NCBI RefSeq assembly: GCF_001953885.1
Contig: NZ_MQUS01000013.1
Coordinates: 1 to 64,000, forward strand
DNA: 64,000 bases
Direction: 5' to 3'
Origin: Streptomyces sp. IMTB 2501
Lineage (GTDB): Bacteria; Actinomycetota; Actinomycetes; Streptomycetales; Streptomycetaceae
A program made the position numbers and the translations under genes. Each line of letters opens with the position of its first letter. Position 1 is the first letter of the stretch. This document shows, piece by piece, positions 32,802 to 41,413 of this stretch. The notes under the pieces were generated by a model that did not search any database, had not been told where the DNA came from, and saw only the letters and a program-made list of their open reading frames with translations.

Positions 32802-34085
32802 TCACGGCCTGCGCAGCACCTCCGGCAGCCCCCAGCGCCGCAGCACCTCGGGCACGGCGACGGTGCCGTCGGGCCGCTGGTGCTGCTCCAGCAGCGCCGG
32901 CACCAGCCGGCTGGTGGCCAGGCCCGAGGCGTTGAGGGTGTGGACGTACGCCGCCCTGCCGCCGCCGGCCGGGCGGTACCGGATGCCGCCGCGCCGGGCC
33001 TGGTAGTCACGGGCGTTCGACACCGAGCTGACCTCGGCGTAGGCGCCCAGGCTGGGCAGCCAGACCTCGACGTCGTACGTCTTGGCCTGCGCGGCACTGG
33101 TGTCCCCGGCGGCGAGCCGGGTGACGCGGTAGTGCAGACCCAGCCCGGCGACCAGCTCCTCCGCCCGGGCGAGGAGTTCCAGCTGGGCCGCGTCCGAGTC
33201 GGCCGGCCGGGTGAGCTGGAACAGTTCGACCTTGTTGAACTGGTGGCCGCGCAGGGTGCCCCGCTCGGCGGTGCGGTAGCCGCCGACCTCCTTGCGGTAA
33301 CAGGGCGTGTAGGCCACGTACTTGAGCGGCAGCTCGTGCTCGTCGAGGGTCTCGCCGTGGTGCAGGGCGGCGAGCGCGGTCTCGGCGGTGGGCAGCAGGA
33401 AGCGTTCGGGACGGCCGTCGGCCGCGCGGTCCGTGACGAAGACGTCGTCCGCGAACTTCGGGAACTGTCCCGCGGTGTAGCCGGTCTGCCAGCTGAGCAG
33501 GTGCGGCGGCAGCACGAAGGTGTAACCCGCCCGGCGATGGCTGTCCAGGAAGTGGTTGAGCAGCGCCCACTCCAGCGCCGCGCCCTCGCCCCGGTAGACC
33601 CAGTGCCCGCTGCCGGCGAGCGCGGCACCGCGCCGGTGGTCGACCAGTCCGAGCTCCTGGGTGAGCCGCACATGGTCCCGGGGCGCGCATCCGGGCTCCG
33701 GGCGGGTGCCCTCGGTGCGGACGACCTCGTTGCACTCCTTGCCGCCGGCGGGCACGTCCGGGTCGGGCAGGTTGGGCAGCGCGTCGAGGAACTCGCGGTG
33801 TTCCGCCTCCAGTCGGGTGTGCGCGGCGGTGGCCTCGGTGACCGCGTCGGCCAGGTCCGCGGCCAGGGCGAGCGGTTCGTCCGCCGGTTCACCCGCCCTG
33901 CGCCGGGCCGCGATGTCCGCCGAGACGCGGCGCCGCTCGGCGCGCAGCCGCTCCAGGGCCGTACGGGCCTCGCGCAGCCGTGCATCGAGGTCGAGGAAGT
34001 CGTCGAGGTCCACGTCCAGGCCGCGTTTGCGCAGTCCGGCGCGGACCTGTTCGGGATGCTGTCGGATGAGGGTGACGTCGAGCAT
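32802..34085 (-). CDS. Seryl-tRNA synthetase-like protein, probable second copy
   Basis: 427 residues from ATG at 34085. It has an N-terminal coiled-coil arm (ARLREARTALERLRAERRRVSADIAAR) and a class II core: motif 2 TPCYRKEVGGYRTAERGTLR, followed by HQFNKVELF, a motif-3-side block EVSSVSNARDYQARRGGIRYR, and GLATSRLVPALLEQHQ. These are SerRS hallmarks, with substitutions at several normally fixed sites (for example ATSR in place of AVGR in motif 3). Duplicate SerRS genes in actinomycetes are known for antibiotic self-resistance or aminoacyl transfer in biosynthesis. It has a T-box-like leader. Confidence 0.88.
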   Translation of the reverse strand: MLDVTLIRQHPEQVRAGLRKRGLDVDLDDFLDLDARLREARTALERLRAERRRVSADIAARRRAGEPADEPLALAADLADAVTEATAAHTRLEAEHREFLDALPNLPDPDVPAGGKECNEVVRTEGTRPEPGCAPRDHVRLTQELGLVDHRRGAALAGSGHWVYRGEGAALEWALLNHFLDSHRRAGYTFVLPPHLLSWQTGYTAGQFPKFADDVFVTDRAADGRPERFLLPTAETALAALHHGETLDEHELPLKYVAYTPCYRKEVGGYRTAERGTLRGHQFNKVELFQLTRPADSDAAQLELLARAEELVAGLGLHYRVTRLAAGDTSAAQAKTYDVEVWLPSLGAYAEVSSVSNARDYQARRGGIRYRPAGGGRAAYVHTLNASGLATSRLVPALLEQHQRPDGTVAVPEVLRRWGLPEVLRRP

Positions 34086-34119
34086 GGCGCTCTGCTCCGT
34101 GTGTGCGGCGGGGCGGCAG

Positions 34120-34375
34120 CGTCCGCCCCGGGGTCGTCCCTCGGGGCGTGGGCGAGAGGGTGCTCGCGGTGCCACCACGCCTTCGCCGTCGTACGACGGC
34201 CTCGTCGGGCCCGATGACGGGGGCCGGCCGGCGGGGCATGGGGGCCGCCATGACGCGGCGGTCCGTTCCTCCCCGCACTCGGGAGGGGATTCACATCGGG
34301 GTGCGAGGCCGCCTTCACAGCGGCTGGCGGCTCTCTCGGCTCGCTGGTCCCGGGCTACTCGTCTCCGTCAGCGCA
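34120..34375 (-). promoter_or_regulatory. T-box-like leader of the serS-like gene
   Basis: On the minus strand the leader contains, in order, GACGAGTAG (AGTA motif, near 34356), GAGAGAG (34331-34337), a GCCGCC/GGCGGC hairpin, a conserved-looking CCCCTCCCGAGTG segment with GGAGGAACGGACC, and the T-box core GGTGGCACCGCG (34165-34176). TGGC would pair with an acceptor end GCCA, fitting a G73 tRNA such as tRNA-Ser. Beyond the core a GCCCCG/CGGGGC hairpin (34124-34148) may terminate or hide the ribosome site. I could not fix the specifier codon by eye. Confidence 0.72.
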
Positions 34376-34463
34376 TTGCGCACAGCGTACGGAGTGCCGC
34401 AGCCTGCGCAAAGTGAATTTCCGCGCGCCGCCTCCGGACAGGAAGCGGCAGGACACGGTCGGA

Positions 34464-35033
34464 CTACCCCGGGGCGCCCAGCTCCGCCCACACCGTCTTG
34501 CCCGGCCGGCCCGTGGGGCGGACGACACCCCAGTCCAGGCACAGCCGCTGCACGATGAACATGCCGTGGCCACCGGGGCGCCCGGCGCGGTGCGGGGTGC
34601 GCGGGGCCGGCTGGCCGGCGCCGCAGTCCGACACCTCCACCCGGATCACCTTGTTGTCGCAGGCCAGGAGCAGTTCGTCGGGGCCCTCGGCATGCAGGCA
34701 GGCGTTGGTGACGAGTTCGGAGACGACGAGCAGTACGTCCTCGGCGGCGGCCCGCTGGTCGGCGCCGGCGGCGGGCAGCCAGCCCCATGCGTACAGCGCC
34801 TGGCGGGTGAAGTCGCGCGCGAGCGGGACGACCCCGCTCTCCCCCTGCAGGCGGATTCTGCGGACCTGCGGCCCGCCGATGTCCTGGGTGCCACCGGGGG
34901 TCCCGGACGGCACGGACGGCGCGGCTGCCCCCGCGGGCACGCCTGCCGTCGGCGCACCCCCCTCGGACGCCCCGGAAGCGCCGCTGGGCTCCGGGCCGCG
35001 GTCGCCCGGCGAGTAAGGCCGGGTGGTGCTCAT
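34464..35033 (-). CDS. Anti-sigma factor kinase (PrsI-like)
   Basis: 189 residues. A disordered Ser/Pro/Gly-rich head precedes an HATPase_c domain with N box (EDVLLVVSELVTNACLHA), G1 (DCGAGQPAP) and G2 (RPGGHGMFIVQRL). It should bind and inhibit a SigB/SigF-type sigma factor and phosphorylate the antagonist. It is near the STAS antagonist and the sigI gene, matching the S. coelicolor prsI-arsI-sigI locus as I remember it. Confidence 0.88.
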   Translation of the reverse strand: MSTTRPYSPGDRGPEPSGASGASEGGAPTAGVPAGAAAPSVPSGTPGGTQDIGGPQVRRIRLQGESGVVPLARDFTRQALYAWGWLPAAGADQRAAAEDVLLVVSELVTNACLHAEGPDELLLACDNKVIRVEVSDCGAGQPAPRTPHRAGRPGGHGMFIVQRLCLDWGVVRPTGRPGKTVWAELGAPG

Positions 35034-35367
35034 CAGCGCTTCACCTCACCGATTCACCAGTTCACGATTCAAAGGTCCGGCTCCGGTCCGTGCCGGCCGG
35101 TCCGTACGCCGTCTGTATGTCTTCCGCACACGGTGCGTACGTCCGCCCCGCGGTCCACGCGGGATGTGCAGCTCGCCCGTCCGTCGCACGTACGTCCGTC
35201 CAGTCGTCGCGCCGGTCCCGGGGCGGTCCGGACCGGCTGTCGTCGGGATGTGTCCCGCTTCCCCTGCCCTCTCCTGCCCGGCCGATCCGGCACAACACCC
35301 CTGTTTTCGGCGTGACGGACGAGGGCGCCCGTGGCCGGCGGCGCGGTAAAGGGCGGGGGCGGCGGAC
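35034..35367. other. Intergenic region between anti-sigma and antagonist genes
   Basis: These 334 bases are rich in CGTACG and TCCGGTCC words but show no gene, strong hairpin or promoter I could identify. Confidence 0.4.
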
Positions 35368-35745
35368 TCAGTCGGCGCCGTCGGGCAGGGCCGCCTCCAC
35401 GGAGTCGTGCACGGTGAAGACCGCCTCGGCTCCCGTGATCTCGAACACACGGGCCACCACCGGCTGCATGCCGGCCAGGTGGACCCCGCCTCCGGCGGCC
35501 TCGGCCTTCAGCCGGGCGCCGAGCAGGACGTTCAGACCCGTGGAGTCGCAGAACTCCAGGCGCGTGCAGTCCACGACCAGGCGTGAGAAGCCCTTGGCCA
35601 GAAGATCGTCGAGGGGTTCACGCAAAAGATCGGCGGTGTGGTGATCCAGCTCACCCGCAGGTGCCACAACGGCACTGGAGCCCGCTTCCCGCACCTCCAC
35701 CAGAAGCCGGCCCGACTGTGCGCTGCCGACCGTCCCGTGGTCCAT
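35368..35745 (-). CDS. STAS-domain anti-sigma antagonist (ArsI-like)
   Basis: 125 residues from ATG at 35745 with GGAG upstream; the frame extends further but lacks a ribosome site. It is a STAS domain with the phosphorylatable Ser68 in FCDSTGLNVLL. In its unphosphorylated state it should bind the PrsI-like kinase and free the sigma factor. It lies divergent from sigI. Confidence 0.9.
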   Translation of the reverse strand: MDHGTVGSAQSGRLLVEVREAGSSAVVAPAGELDHHTADLLREPLDDLLAKGFSRLVVDCTRLEFCDSTGLNVLLGARLKAEAAGGGVHLAGMQPVVARVFEITGAEAVFTVHDSVEAALPDGAD

Positions 35746-35992
35746 GCCGTCTCTCTCCTGAGGTCGTGGACGCTGACTGCTCTCGAACATTACGCCTTCT
35801 ATGCGCCCTCCGGCACCCGAAGAACCTCACAGAATCGGACATACCTGAACAGAACGCACTTGCGATCGCCTCGGTCGAGCGGGTAGGCAGGTAAGGACAC
35901 CTGCCCCTACACGCCGGCTTCGGAGGCGCCGCACACCGCAGTGCACGAATTTGGCTTCGGCAGCCATATGCCGAGAACGATGGAGGACACCC

Positions 35993-36910
35993 ATGTCACC
36001 CCGGCTCGACGCAGCGCATACCCGGACCGCGACAACGCACACCCGGACCGCGACGTCGACACCCCCACCGGAACCGCTGGATCATGCCATCGACCCCCTC
36101 GACCCCTTCGAGGGACTCCCGGAGATCCCCCCGTACGACGAGATCGGCCCGGTCGATGCGCGGGCCCTGTCCAAGACCCTCTTCGAGCGCCTCACGACGC
36201 TGGAGGAGGGGACGCACGAATACTCGTACGTCCGCAACACCCTCGTCGAGCTGAACCTCGCGCTCGTGAAGTTCGCCGCCTCCCGCTTTCGCTCCCGCAG
36301 CGAGCCGATGGAGGACATCATCCAGGTCGGCACCATCGGCCTGATCAAGGCGATCGACCGCTTCGAGCTCGCCCGCGGCGTCGAGTTCCCGACCTTCGCG
36401 ATGCCGACGATCATCGGCGAGATCAAGCGGTTCTTCCGCGACACCTCGTGGTCCGTGCGCGTGCCGCGCCGGCTGCAGGAGCTGCGCCTGGACCTGGCCA
36501 AGGCCGGGGACGAGCTGGCCCAGCGGCTGGACCGTGCCCCGACCGTCCCGGAGCTGGCCGAAAAGCTCGGCATCTCCAACGACGAGGTCGTCGAGGGCAT
36601 GGCCGCGTCGAACGCCTACACCGCCTCCTCGCTGGACGCCCAGCCCGAGGAGGACGAGACGGAGGGCGCGCTCGCGGACCGCATAGGGTACGAGGACCAC
36701 GGGCTGGAGGGCATCGAGTACATCGAGTCGCTCAAGCCGTTGATCGCCGAACTCCCGCCCCGGGACCGGAAGATCCTCTCCCTGCGCTTCGTGGCGAACA
36801 TGACCCAGTCGGAGATCGGCGAGGAACTCGGCATCTCCCAGATGCATGTGTCCCGGCTGCTCTCCCGCACACTGGTACGGCTACGCAAGGCGCTGACCGT
36901 CGAGGAGTGA
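35993..36910 (+). CDS. sigI: SigB/SigF-type alternative sigma factor (SigI-like)
   Basis: 305 residues from ATG at 35993 with perfect GGAGG; an upstream TTG at 35951 is less likely. It has region 2 (LVKFAASRFRSRSEPMEDIIQVGTIGLIKAIDRFE written here by its key blocks IQVGTIGLIKAID and FPTFAMPTIIGEIKRFFRD), region 3 and region 4 with a helix-turn-helix (MTQSEIGEELGISQMHVSRLLS). This is the general-stress/developmental sigma class of Streptomyces. The symbol rests on locus resemblance to S. coelicolor sigI. Confidence 0.88.
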   Translation: MSPRLDAAHTRTATTHTRTATSTPPPEPLDHAIDPLDPFEGLPEIPPYDEIGPVDARALSKTLFERLTTLEEGTHEYSYVRNTLVELNLALVKFAASRFRSRSEPMEDIIQVGTIGLIKAIDRFELARGVEFPTFAMPTIIGEIKRFFRDTSWSVRVPRRLQELRLDLAKAGDELAQRLDRAPTVPELAEKLGISNDEVVEGMAASNAYTASSLDAQPEEDETEGALADRIGYEDHGLEGIEYIESLKPLIAELPPRDRKILSLRFVANMTQSEIGEELGISQMHVSRLLSRTLVRLRKALTVEE

Positions 36911-37191
36911 CCTCAGCGCTCCCGCCGCGGTGACACCTCCGGGCGGCCCGGCCACCGGTGCCGGGCCGCTCCAGTGTCGCCCGTCATCCCGCTTGTCTGC
37001 CTTGTCCGCGGGCTGTCGTCCCGCTTTTCCGCCGGCCGTCGCCCCGTGTGCTCAACCGTTATGCGGTTACTCACGGTAACCTCTTTTCCGGCCCGGTCCC
37101 CTGGACCACTATGGCCCCCCGTACCGGCTGGTATGCCGGACGGCCGGGGCCGCAACGGTGCGGCTCGGCCGGGGCGCGAGGAGGCGGCACG

Positions 37192-38790
37192 ATGGCTCAG
37201 GGGGACGGGGCCGGCACGGGAGGATTCGAGACCGGCGAGGCGGAGTCAGGCGGGGCCGAGGCGGGTGGGTCGTACGAGGACGTGCCGGACGCCCGGCTGA
37301 TCGACCTGCTGCGCTCCCCCGCGCCGACGGCGTACCCCGCCCTCCAGGAACTGCGCCGCCGGCACCACCCGGCGGTCCTGGCCTACGCCCGGCTGTGCGC
37401 GGCGAGCGAGTCAGCCGCGCACCGGCTCGCGGCCGAGGTCGTGACCACGGCGGCCCGCGAGTCGGCCCGGGGCGTCGACCCGGCCGTCCCGCTGCGCCAC
37501 CGGCTCCTGCTGCTGACCGCCAGGCTGGCGGCGACCTGGGCACGCGACGAGCGCGCCACCGGCCTCGACCCCGCGCTGCTGCTCGTCCTGAACACGTCCC
37601 ACCTGCCCGACGGCCCCACCCCGCCCCTCCTCTCCGCGTTCCGCTCACTGCCGTCCCGCACCCAGGGCCTGATCTGGTACGGCGTACTGGAGGAGGAACC
37701 CCAGGAGCGGACCGCCACCCTCCTCGGACTGAGCCGCACGGACGTGGCGTACGGCACCCCGCAGGCCCTCAAGGCCCTGACCCAGGCCTGCCTCCGCGAA
37801 CTCCCCCAAGGGGGACCCCCAGCCGCCTCGGACGACCCGCCCTGCACCGGGTACCGCAGGCTGATCGAGGAGGCGGTACGGCCGGACGGCCCGCGCCACA
37901 GCGCCGACCTGGACGCCCACATGGCCCGCTGTCCGCACTGCACGGCCGCGTTCCAGGAACTGCGGGCCCTGCGGGACGCACCCCGGCGGACGCTGGCGGA
38001 GGGCTTGCTGCCGTGGAGCGGAACGGCGTACATACGCGCCGACGAGCCCCGTCCGCCGGTCCTCGATCCCACGGCCGTGGGCATGAGCTGGCCGCCCCGC
38101 CACCGCATCCTGCTGGCCTCGACGGCCCTGGCCGTGGCTCTCACCCCGCTCCTGGTGTTCCTGCTCACGCCGGCGCACACCGACGACCAGCAGCCGGCGG
38201 CCGCGACCCCGGCACCCCCACCGGTGACGGTGACGGCGACGGTCTCCGTCACCCCGTCCCAGTCCCCCTCCCCCACCCGCTCTCTGCCGAACTCCACCTC
38301 CCCGCAGCCGAGTTCACCCCACCCCACGACCACTCCCTCGCCGTCCCCGCACCCCACGCCCGATCCGACGCCCTCGTTCGCCCCTCCCGGCGCCTCCTTC
38401 TCCCAGCTGGTGAACCTGGCGACGGGCCGCTGTCTGGACATCCGCGACGGTGACCTGTCGGAGGGCAACGACGTCGTCACGGCCCCGTGCTCCTCCGCCC
38501 AAACCCAGCGCTGGCGGGTCGACACCTACCTGGGCGTGCTGCGCTCGGCGGCCGACGACCGCTTCTGCCTGGACAGCCGGGGCTCGGTCGACCGGGGCGT
38601 CGGCATCTGGGACTGCGACTCGGTCTACGGCGACAACGGCGACAACCTGCGCTTCACCGTCGGCCCCGACGGCACGATCCGCCCGAACATCGCCATCGAT
38701 ACGGCGGTGGCTCCGGACGGCCGGCACGAGGTGGCCCTGGATCCACTGGACGGCGAGCCGGATCAGAGGTGGCGGGCGGGGGCCCGGTAA
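37192..38790 (+). CDS. Sigma-like/zinc-finger/ricin-lectin membrane fusion
   Basis: 532 residues from ATG at 37192 (GAGGAGG upstream). The N-terminal half resembles an ECF sigma factor: helical region 2-like segment (LQELRRRHHPAVLAYARLC) and region-4-like helices (LPSRTQGLIWYGVLEEEPQE, LLGLSRTDVAYG). Then comes an anti-sigma zinc-finger motif, HMARCPHC, a membrane helix (ILLASTALAVALTPLLVFLLT), a Pro/Ser/Thr linker and an extracellular ricin B-type lectin (TGRCLDIRDGDLSEG, DRFCLDSRG). It may link sugar sensing outside to an internal regulator. It carries a short GC palindrome in frame (37801-37822). Confidence 0.75.
   Translation: MAQGDGAGTGGFETGEAESGGAEAGGSYEDVPDARLIDLLRSPAPTAYPALQELRRRHHPAVLAYARLCAASESAAHRLAAEVVTTAARESARGVDPAVPLRHRLLLLTARLAATWARDERATGLDPALLLVLNTSHLPDGPTPPLLSAFRSLPSRTQGLIWYGVLEEEPQERTATLLGLSRTDVAYGTPQALKALTQACLRELPQGGPPAASDDPPCTGYRRLIEEAVRPDGPRHSADLDAHMARCPHCTAAFQELRALRDAPRRTLAEGLLPWSGTAYIRADEPRPPVLDPTAVGMSWPPRHRILLASTALAVALTPLLVFLLTPAHTDDQQPAAATPAPPPVTVTATVSVTPSQSPSPTRSLPNSTSPQPSSPHPTTTPSPSPHPTPDPTPSFAPPGASFSQLVNLATGRCLDIRDGDLSEGNDVVTAPCSSAQTQRWRVDTYLGVLRSAADDRFCLDSRGSVDRGVGIWDCDSVYGDNGDNLRFTVGPDGTIRPNIAIDTAVAPDGRHEVALDPLDGEPDQRWRAGAR
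37801..37822. repeat. In-frame short GC palindrome
   Basis: CTCCCCCAAGGGGGACCCCCAG interrupts the coding sequence of the sigma/lectin fusion, encoding LPQGGPPA. Its reverse complement matches the pattern GGGGGTACCCCC-CTGGGGG found inside another gene at 61956-61981. Confidence 0.6.
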
Positions 38791-38987
38791 CCGCTGACCC
38801 GTCAGGGTTCGCCAGTTTCCACGGGGTTCGGGCATCGCAGGCGGGGTGTACGCCGACTCGGGCGCCCACCTGCCGACGACTACGCTGTCCGAGCCCGGTG
38901 ACCTGCCGCTGGGCGACGACCGCCGCACGCGCCCGGTGCCCGTCCCCTTCGTGGCACCGTCGTCCCCGGTTCCGCAGAGGAGTGCCC

Positions 38988-39983
38988 ATGACCGTCGCCG
39001 CGGCCCGCAGCGGCCGGCTGACCGATCTTCCCGTCCTGCTGGTCGCGGTGGTGTGGGGCTCCAGTTATCTGGCCGCCAAGGGTGTCACCACAGAACAGAC
39101 CGTGCCGGCCGTGCTGGTGCTCCGGTTCGCCGTGGTGCTGCCGGTGCTGGTCGCCGCAGGCTGGCGGCGGCTGCGCGCCCTGAGCGCCGTGCAGTTGCGC
39201 GGGGCCGGGCTGCTGGGACTGATCCTCGCCGGGATCTTCCTGCTGGAGACCTACGGCGTGGTGCACACCTCGGCGACCAACGCCGGGCTGATCATCAGCC
39301 TCACCATGGTGTTCACCCCGCTGGCCGAGAGCCGGGTGCGCGGCACCCGGCTGCCGCGCGCCTTCATGGCGGCCGCCGGGCTGTCGGTGCTCGGCGTGGC
39401 GCTGCTCACCCAGGGCGCCGGTTTCACCGCGCCGAACGGCGGCGACCTGCTGATGCTGGGAGCCGCCGTCGCCCGTACCGTGCACGTCCTCGCCATGTCC
39501 CGCATGGAGTCGGTGCGCGGAGCGGACACGCTGTCGCTGACCACCGTCCAACTGGGCGGGGCGGTCGTCGTGTTCACCGCGCTGGTGGCGCTGCCGGGCA
39601 CCGGTGCCTCGCCCTGGGCGGCCGCGGCCGGCTTCGGCGCCGGGGACTGGCTCGGGCTGCTCTACCTGTCCGCGTTCTGCACCCTGTTCGCGTTCTTCGT
39701 GCAGATGTGGGCCGTGCGCCGTACCTCCCCGTCCCGGGTGAGCCTGCTGCTCGGCACGGAGCCGGTGTGGGCCGCGGCGGTCGGCATCGCCGTCGGCGGG
39801 GACCGGCCCGGCCGGCTGGGTCTGCTCGGCGCGGTCCTGGTGCTCGCCGGCACGGCATGGGGGCGGTCGGTGGCGGACCGGGAGCGGGGGCCTGGAAAGA
39901 CCATGGAGGTGGCGACCGCGGGGACGGGAGCCGAGGCCGCGGGGTCTGGGGCCTGTCCGGCGGATCGGGTCGCGGGACAGTGA
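38988..39983 (+). CDS. EamA-family (DMT) transporter
   Basis: 331 residues from ATG at 38988 with GAGGAG upstream. Ten hydrophobic helices form two EamA repeats (LPVLLVAVVWGSSYLAAKGVT and FVQMWAVRRTSPSRVSLLLGTEPVWAAAVG). It likely exports or imports small metabolites. The last ~12 residues (ACPADRVAGQ) are encoded by a mobile-like repeat that overlaps the 3' end. Confidence 0.9.
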   Translation: MTVAAARSGRLTDLPVLLVAVVWGSSYLAAKGVTTEQTVPAVLVLRFAVVLPVLVAAGWRRLRALSAVQLRGAGLLGLILAGIFLLETYGVVHTSATNAGLIISLTMVFTPLAESRVRGTRLPRAFMAAAGLSVLGVALLTQGAGFTAPNGGDLLMLGAAVARTVHVLAMSRMESVRGADTLSLTTVQLGGAVVVFTALVALPGTGASPWAAAAGFGAGDWLGLLYLSAFCTLFAFFVQMWAVRRTSPSRVSLLLGTEPVWAAAVGIAVGGDRPGRLGLLGAVLVLAGTAWGRSVADRERGPGKTMEVATAGTGAEAAGSGACPADRVAGQ

Positions 39984-40098
39984 CGGCGCCTCATCAGCGC
40001 TGGTGAGCGGGGCCGGTGCGGTCAGCCGCCCGGCAGAGGAGGGCGGCGACGCGATGGGGTGCCACCGCGTCCGCGACAGGATCCGCCGGACAGGCCCT
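39948..40098. repeat. MITE-like element, copy 1
   Basis: A 151-bp unit bounded by 19-bp inverted repeats (GGGGCCTGTCCGGCGGATC at 39948-39966; GATCCGCCGGACAGGCCCT at 40080-40098, one mismatch). The interior shares GGCGCCTCATCAGCGC and GGTGAGCG with copy 2 at 49594-49733, which lies in opposite orientation. It has no coding capacity. Confidence 0.8.
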
Positions 40099-40208
40099 GA
40101 GGCCGCGGGGTCAGATCAGGCGCCCGGGCGTTCGGTGAGCTCGATCCGGGCCGTGACCTGGGAGGACCCCCCTGACCGTCCCGCACGCCCGGGCGGTCCG
40201 GCTCCCGC

Positions 40209-41384
40209 TCAGACGACCCGTACGCCGCTGCGCCACACCCCGCTGACCAGCGGCACCCCCGGCCGGTACGCCAGGTGGACGTGGCTCGGGGCGTCCAGCA
40301 GGGTCAGGTCGGCTCGGGCACCGGGGGTGAGGTGGCCGATGTCGGTGCGGCGCAGGGCCGCCGCGCCGCCCGCCGTTGCCGACCAGACCGCCTCGTCCGG
40401 GGTCATCCGCATGTCGCGGACGGCCAGGGCGATGCAGAAGGGGACGGAGGAGGTGAAGGACGAGCCGGGGTTGCAGTCGGTGGAGAGGGCGACCGTGACG
40501 CCTGCGTCGAGGAGGCGGCGGGCGTCCGGCCACTGCGCGCGGGTGGAGAATTCCGCGCCGGGGAGGAGCGTGGCCACCGTACGGCTGTTGGCCAGGGCGT
40601 CCACGTCCTCGTCCGTGAGGTGGGTGCAGTGGTCGGCGCTGGCCGCGTCCAGTTCGACGGCCAGTTGGACGCCGGGGCCGTAGGAGAGCTGGTTGGCGTG
40701 GATGCGGGGGTGCAGGCCCTTCGCCTTGCCCGCCGTGAGGATCGCGCGGGCCTGGTCGCCGTCGAAGGCGCCCTTCTCGCAGAACACGTCGATCCAGCGG
40801 GCGTGCGGCGCGCAGGCGTCCAGCATCTCGCCGGTGACCAGGGCGACATAGGCGGCCGGGTCGTCGGTGCAGTCGGGCGGGACGATGTGCGCGCCGAGGT
40901 ATGTCACCTCGTCGGTGTGCCGCGCCGCGATGCGCAGGGCGCGGGACTCGTCCTCGACGGTCAGGCCGTAGCCCGACTTCGTCTCGAAGGTGGTGGTGCC
41001 CTGGCGGAGGGCCTCCGCCAGGTAATGGGTCAGGTTCGCCTCCAGTTCCGCGTCGGTCGCGGCCCGGGTGGCGGCGACCGTGGTGCGGATGCCGCCCGCC
41101 GTGTAGGAGCGGCCGGACATGCGGGCGTTGAACTCCTGCGTGCGGTCGCCGGCGAAGACCAGGTGCGAGTGCGAGTCCACGAAGCCCGGCAGCACCGCCC
41201 GGCCGCCCCCGTCGACCCGGTTGTCAGTGGCGGGTGCTTTGCTGGATTCACCGGTCCACACGACATGGTCGCCGTCGATGACGACTGCCGCGTCCTGGAT
41301 CAGTCCGAGGGGGGATCCCCGTTCCAGGGAGGGGTCGTTGGTGACCAGCGTGGCGATGTTGGTGATGACGGTGCTGCTGCTCAT
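40209..41384 (-). CDS. hutI: Imidazolonepropionase
   Basis: 391 residues from ATG at 41384. Metal-binding blocks are VDSHSHLVFAGDRTQEF and IHANQLSYG, with DHCTHLTDEDV and TDCNPGSS near the C terminus. It opens 4-imidazolone-5-propionate to N-formimidoylglutamate. It lies 29 bases downstream of hutF in the histidine-degradation operon. Confidence 0.95.
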   Translation of the reverse strand: MSSSTVITNIATLVTNDPSLERGSPLGLIQDAAVVIDGDHVVWTGESSKAPATDNRVDGGGRAVLPGFVDSHSHLVFAGDRTQEFNARMSGRSYTAGGIRTTVAATRAATDAELEANLTHYLAEALRQGTTTFETKSGYGLTVEDESRALRIAARHTDEVTYLGAHIVPPDCTDDPAAYVALVTGEMLDACAPHARWIDVFCEKGAFDGDQARAILTAGKAKGLHPRIHANQLSYGPGVQLAVELDAASADHCTHLTDEDVDALANSRTVATLLPGAEFSTRAQWPDARRLLDAGVTVALSTDCNPGSSFTSSVPFCIALAVRDMRMTPDEAVWSATAGGAAALRRTDIGHLTPGARADLTLLDAPSHVHLAYRPGVPLVSGVWRSGVRVV

Positions 41385-41413
41385 GGTCCCGTCCTTGTGG
41401 GGGGCGATGGGGT

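Noticed and set aside
36911..37191. A gene between sigI and the lectin fusion
   Set aside because: Open frames here lack a ribosome site and typical composition; the stretch is better read as the promoter region of the fusion gene.
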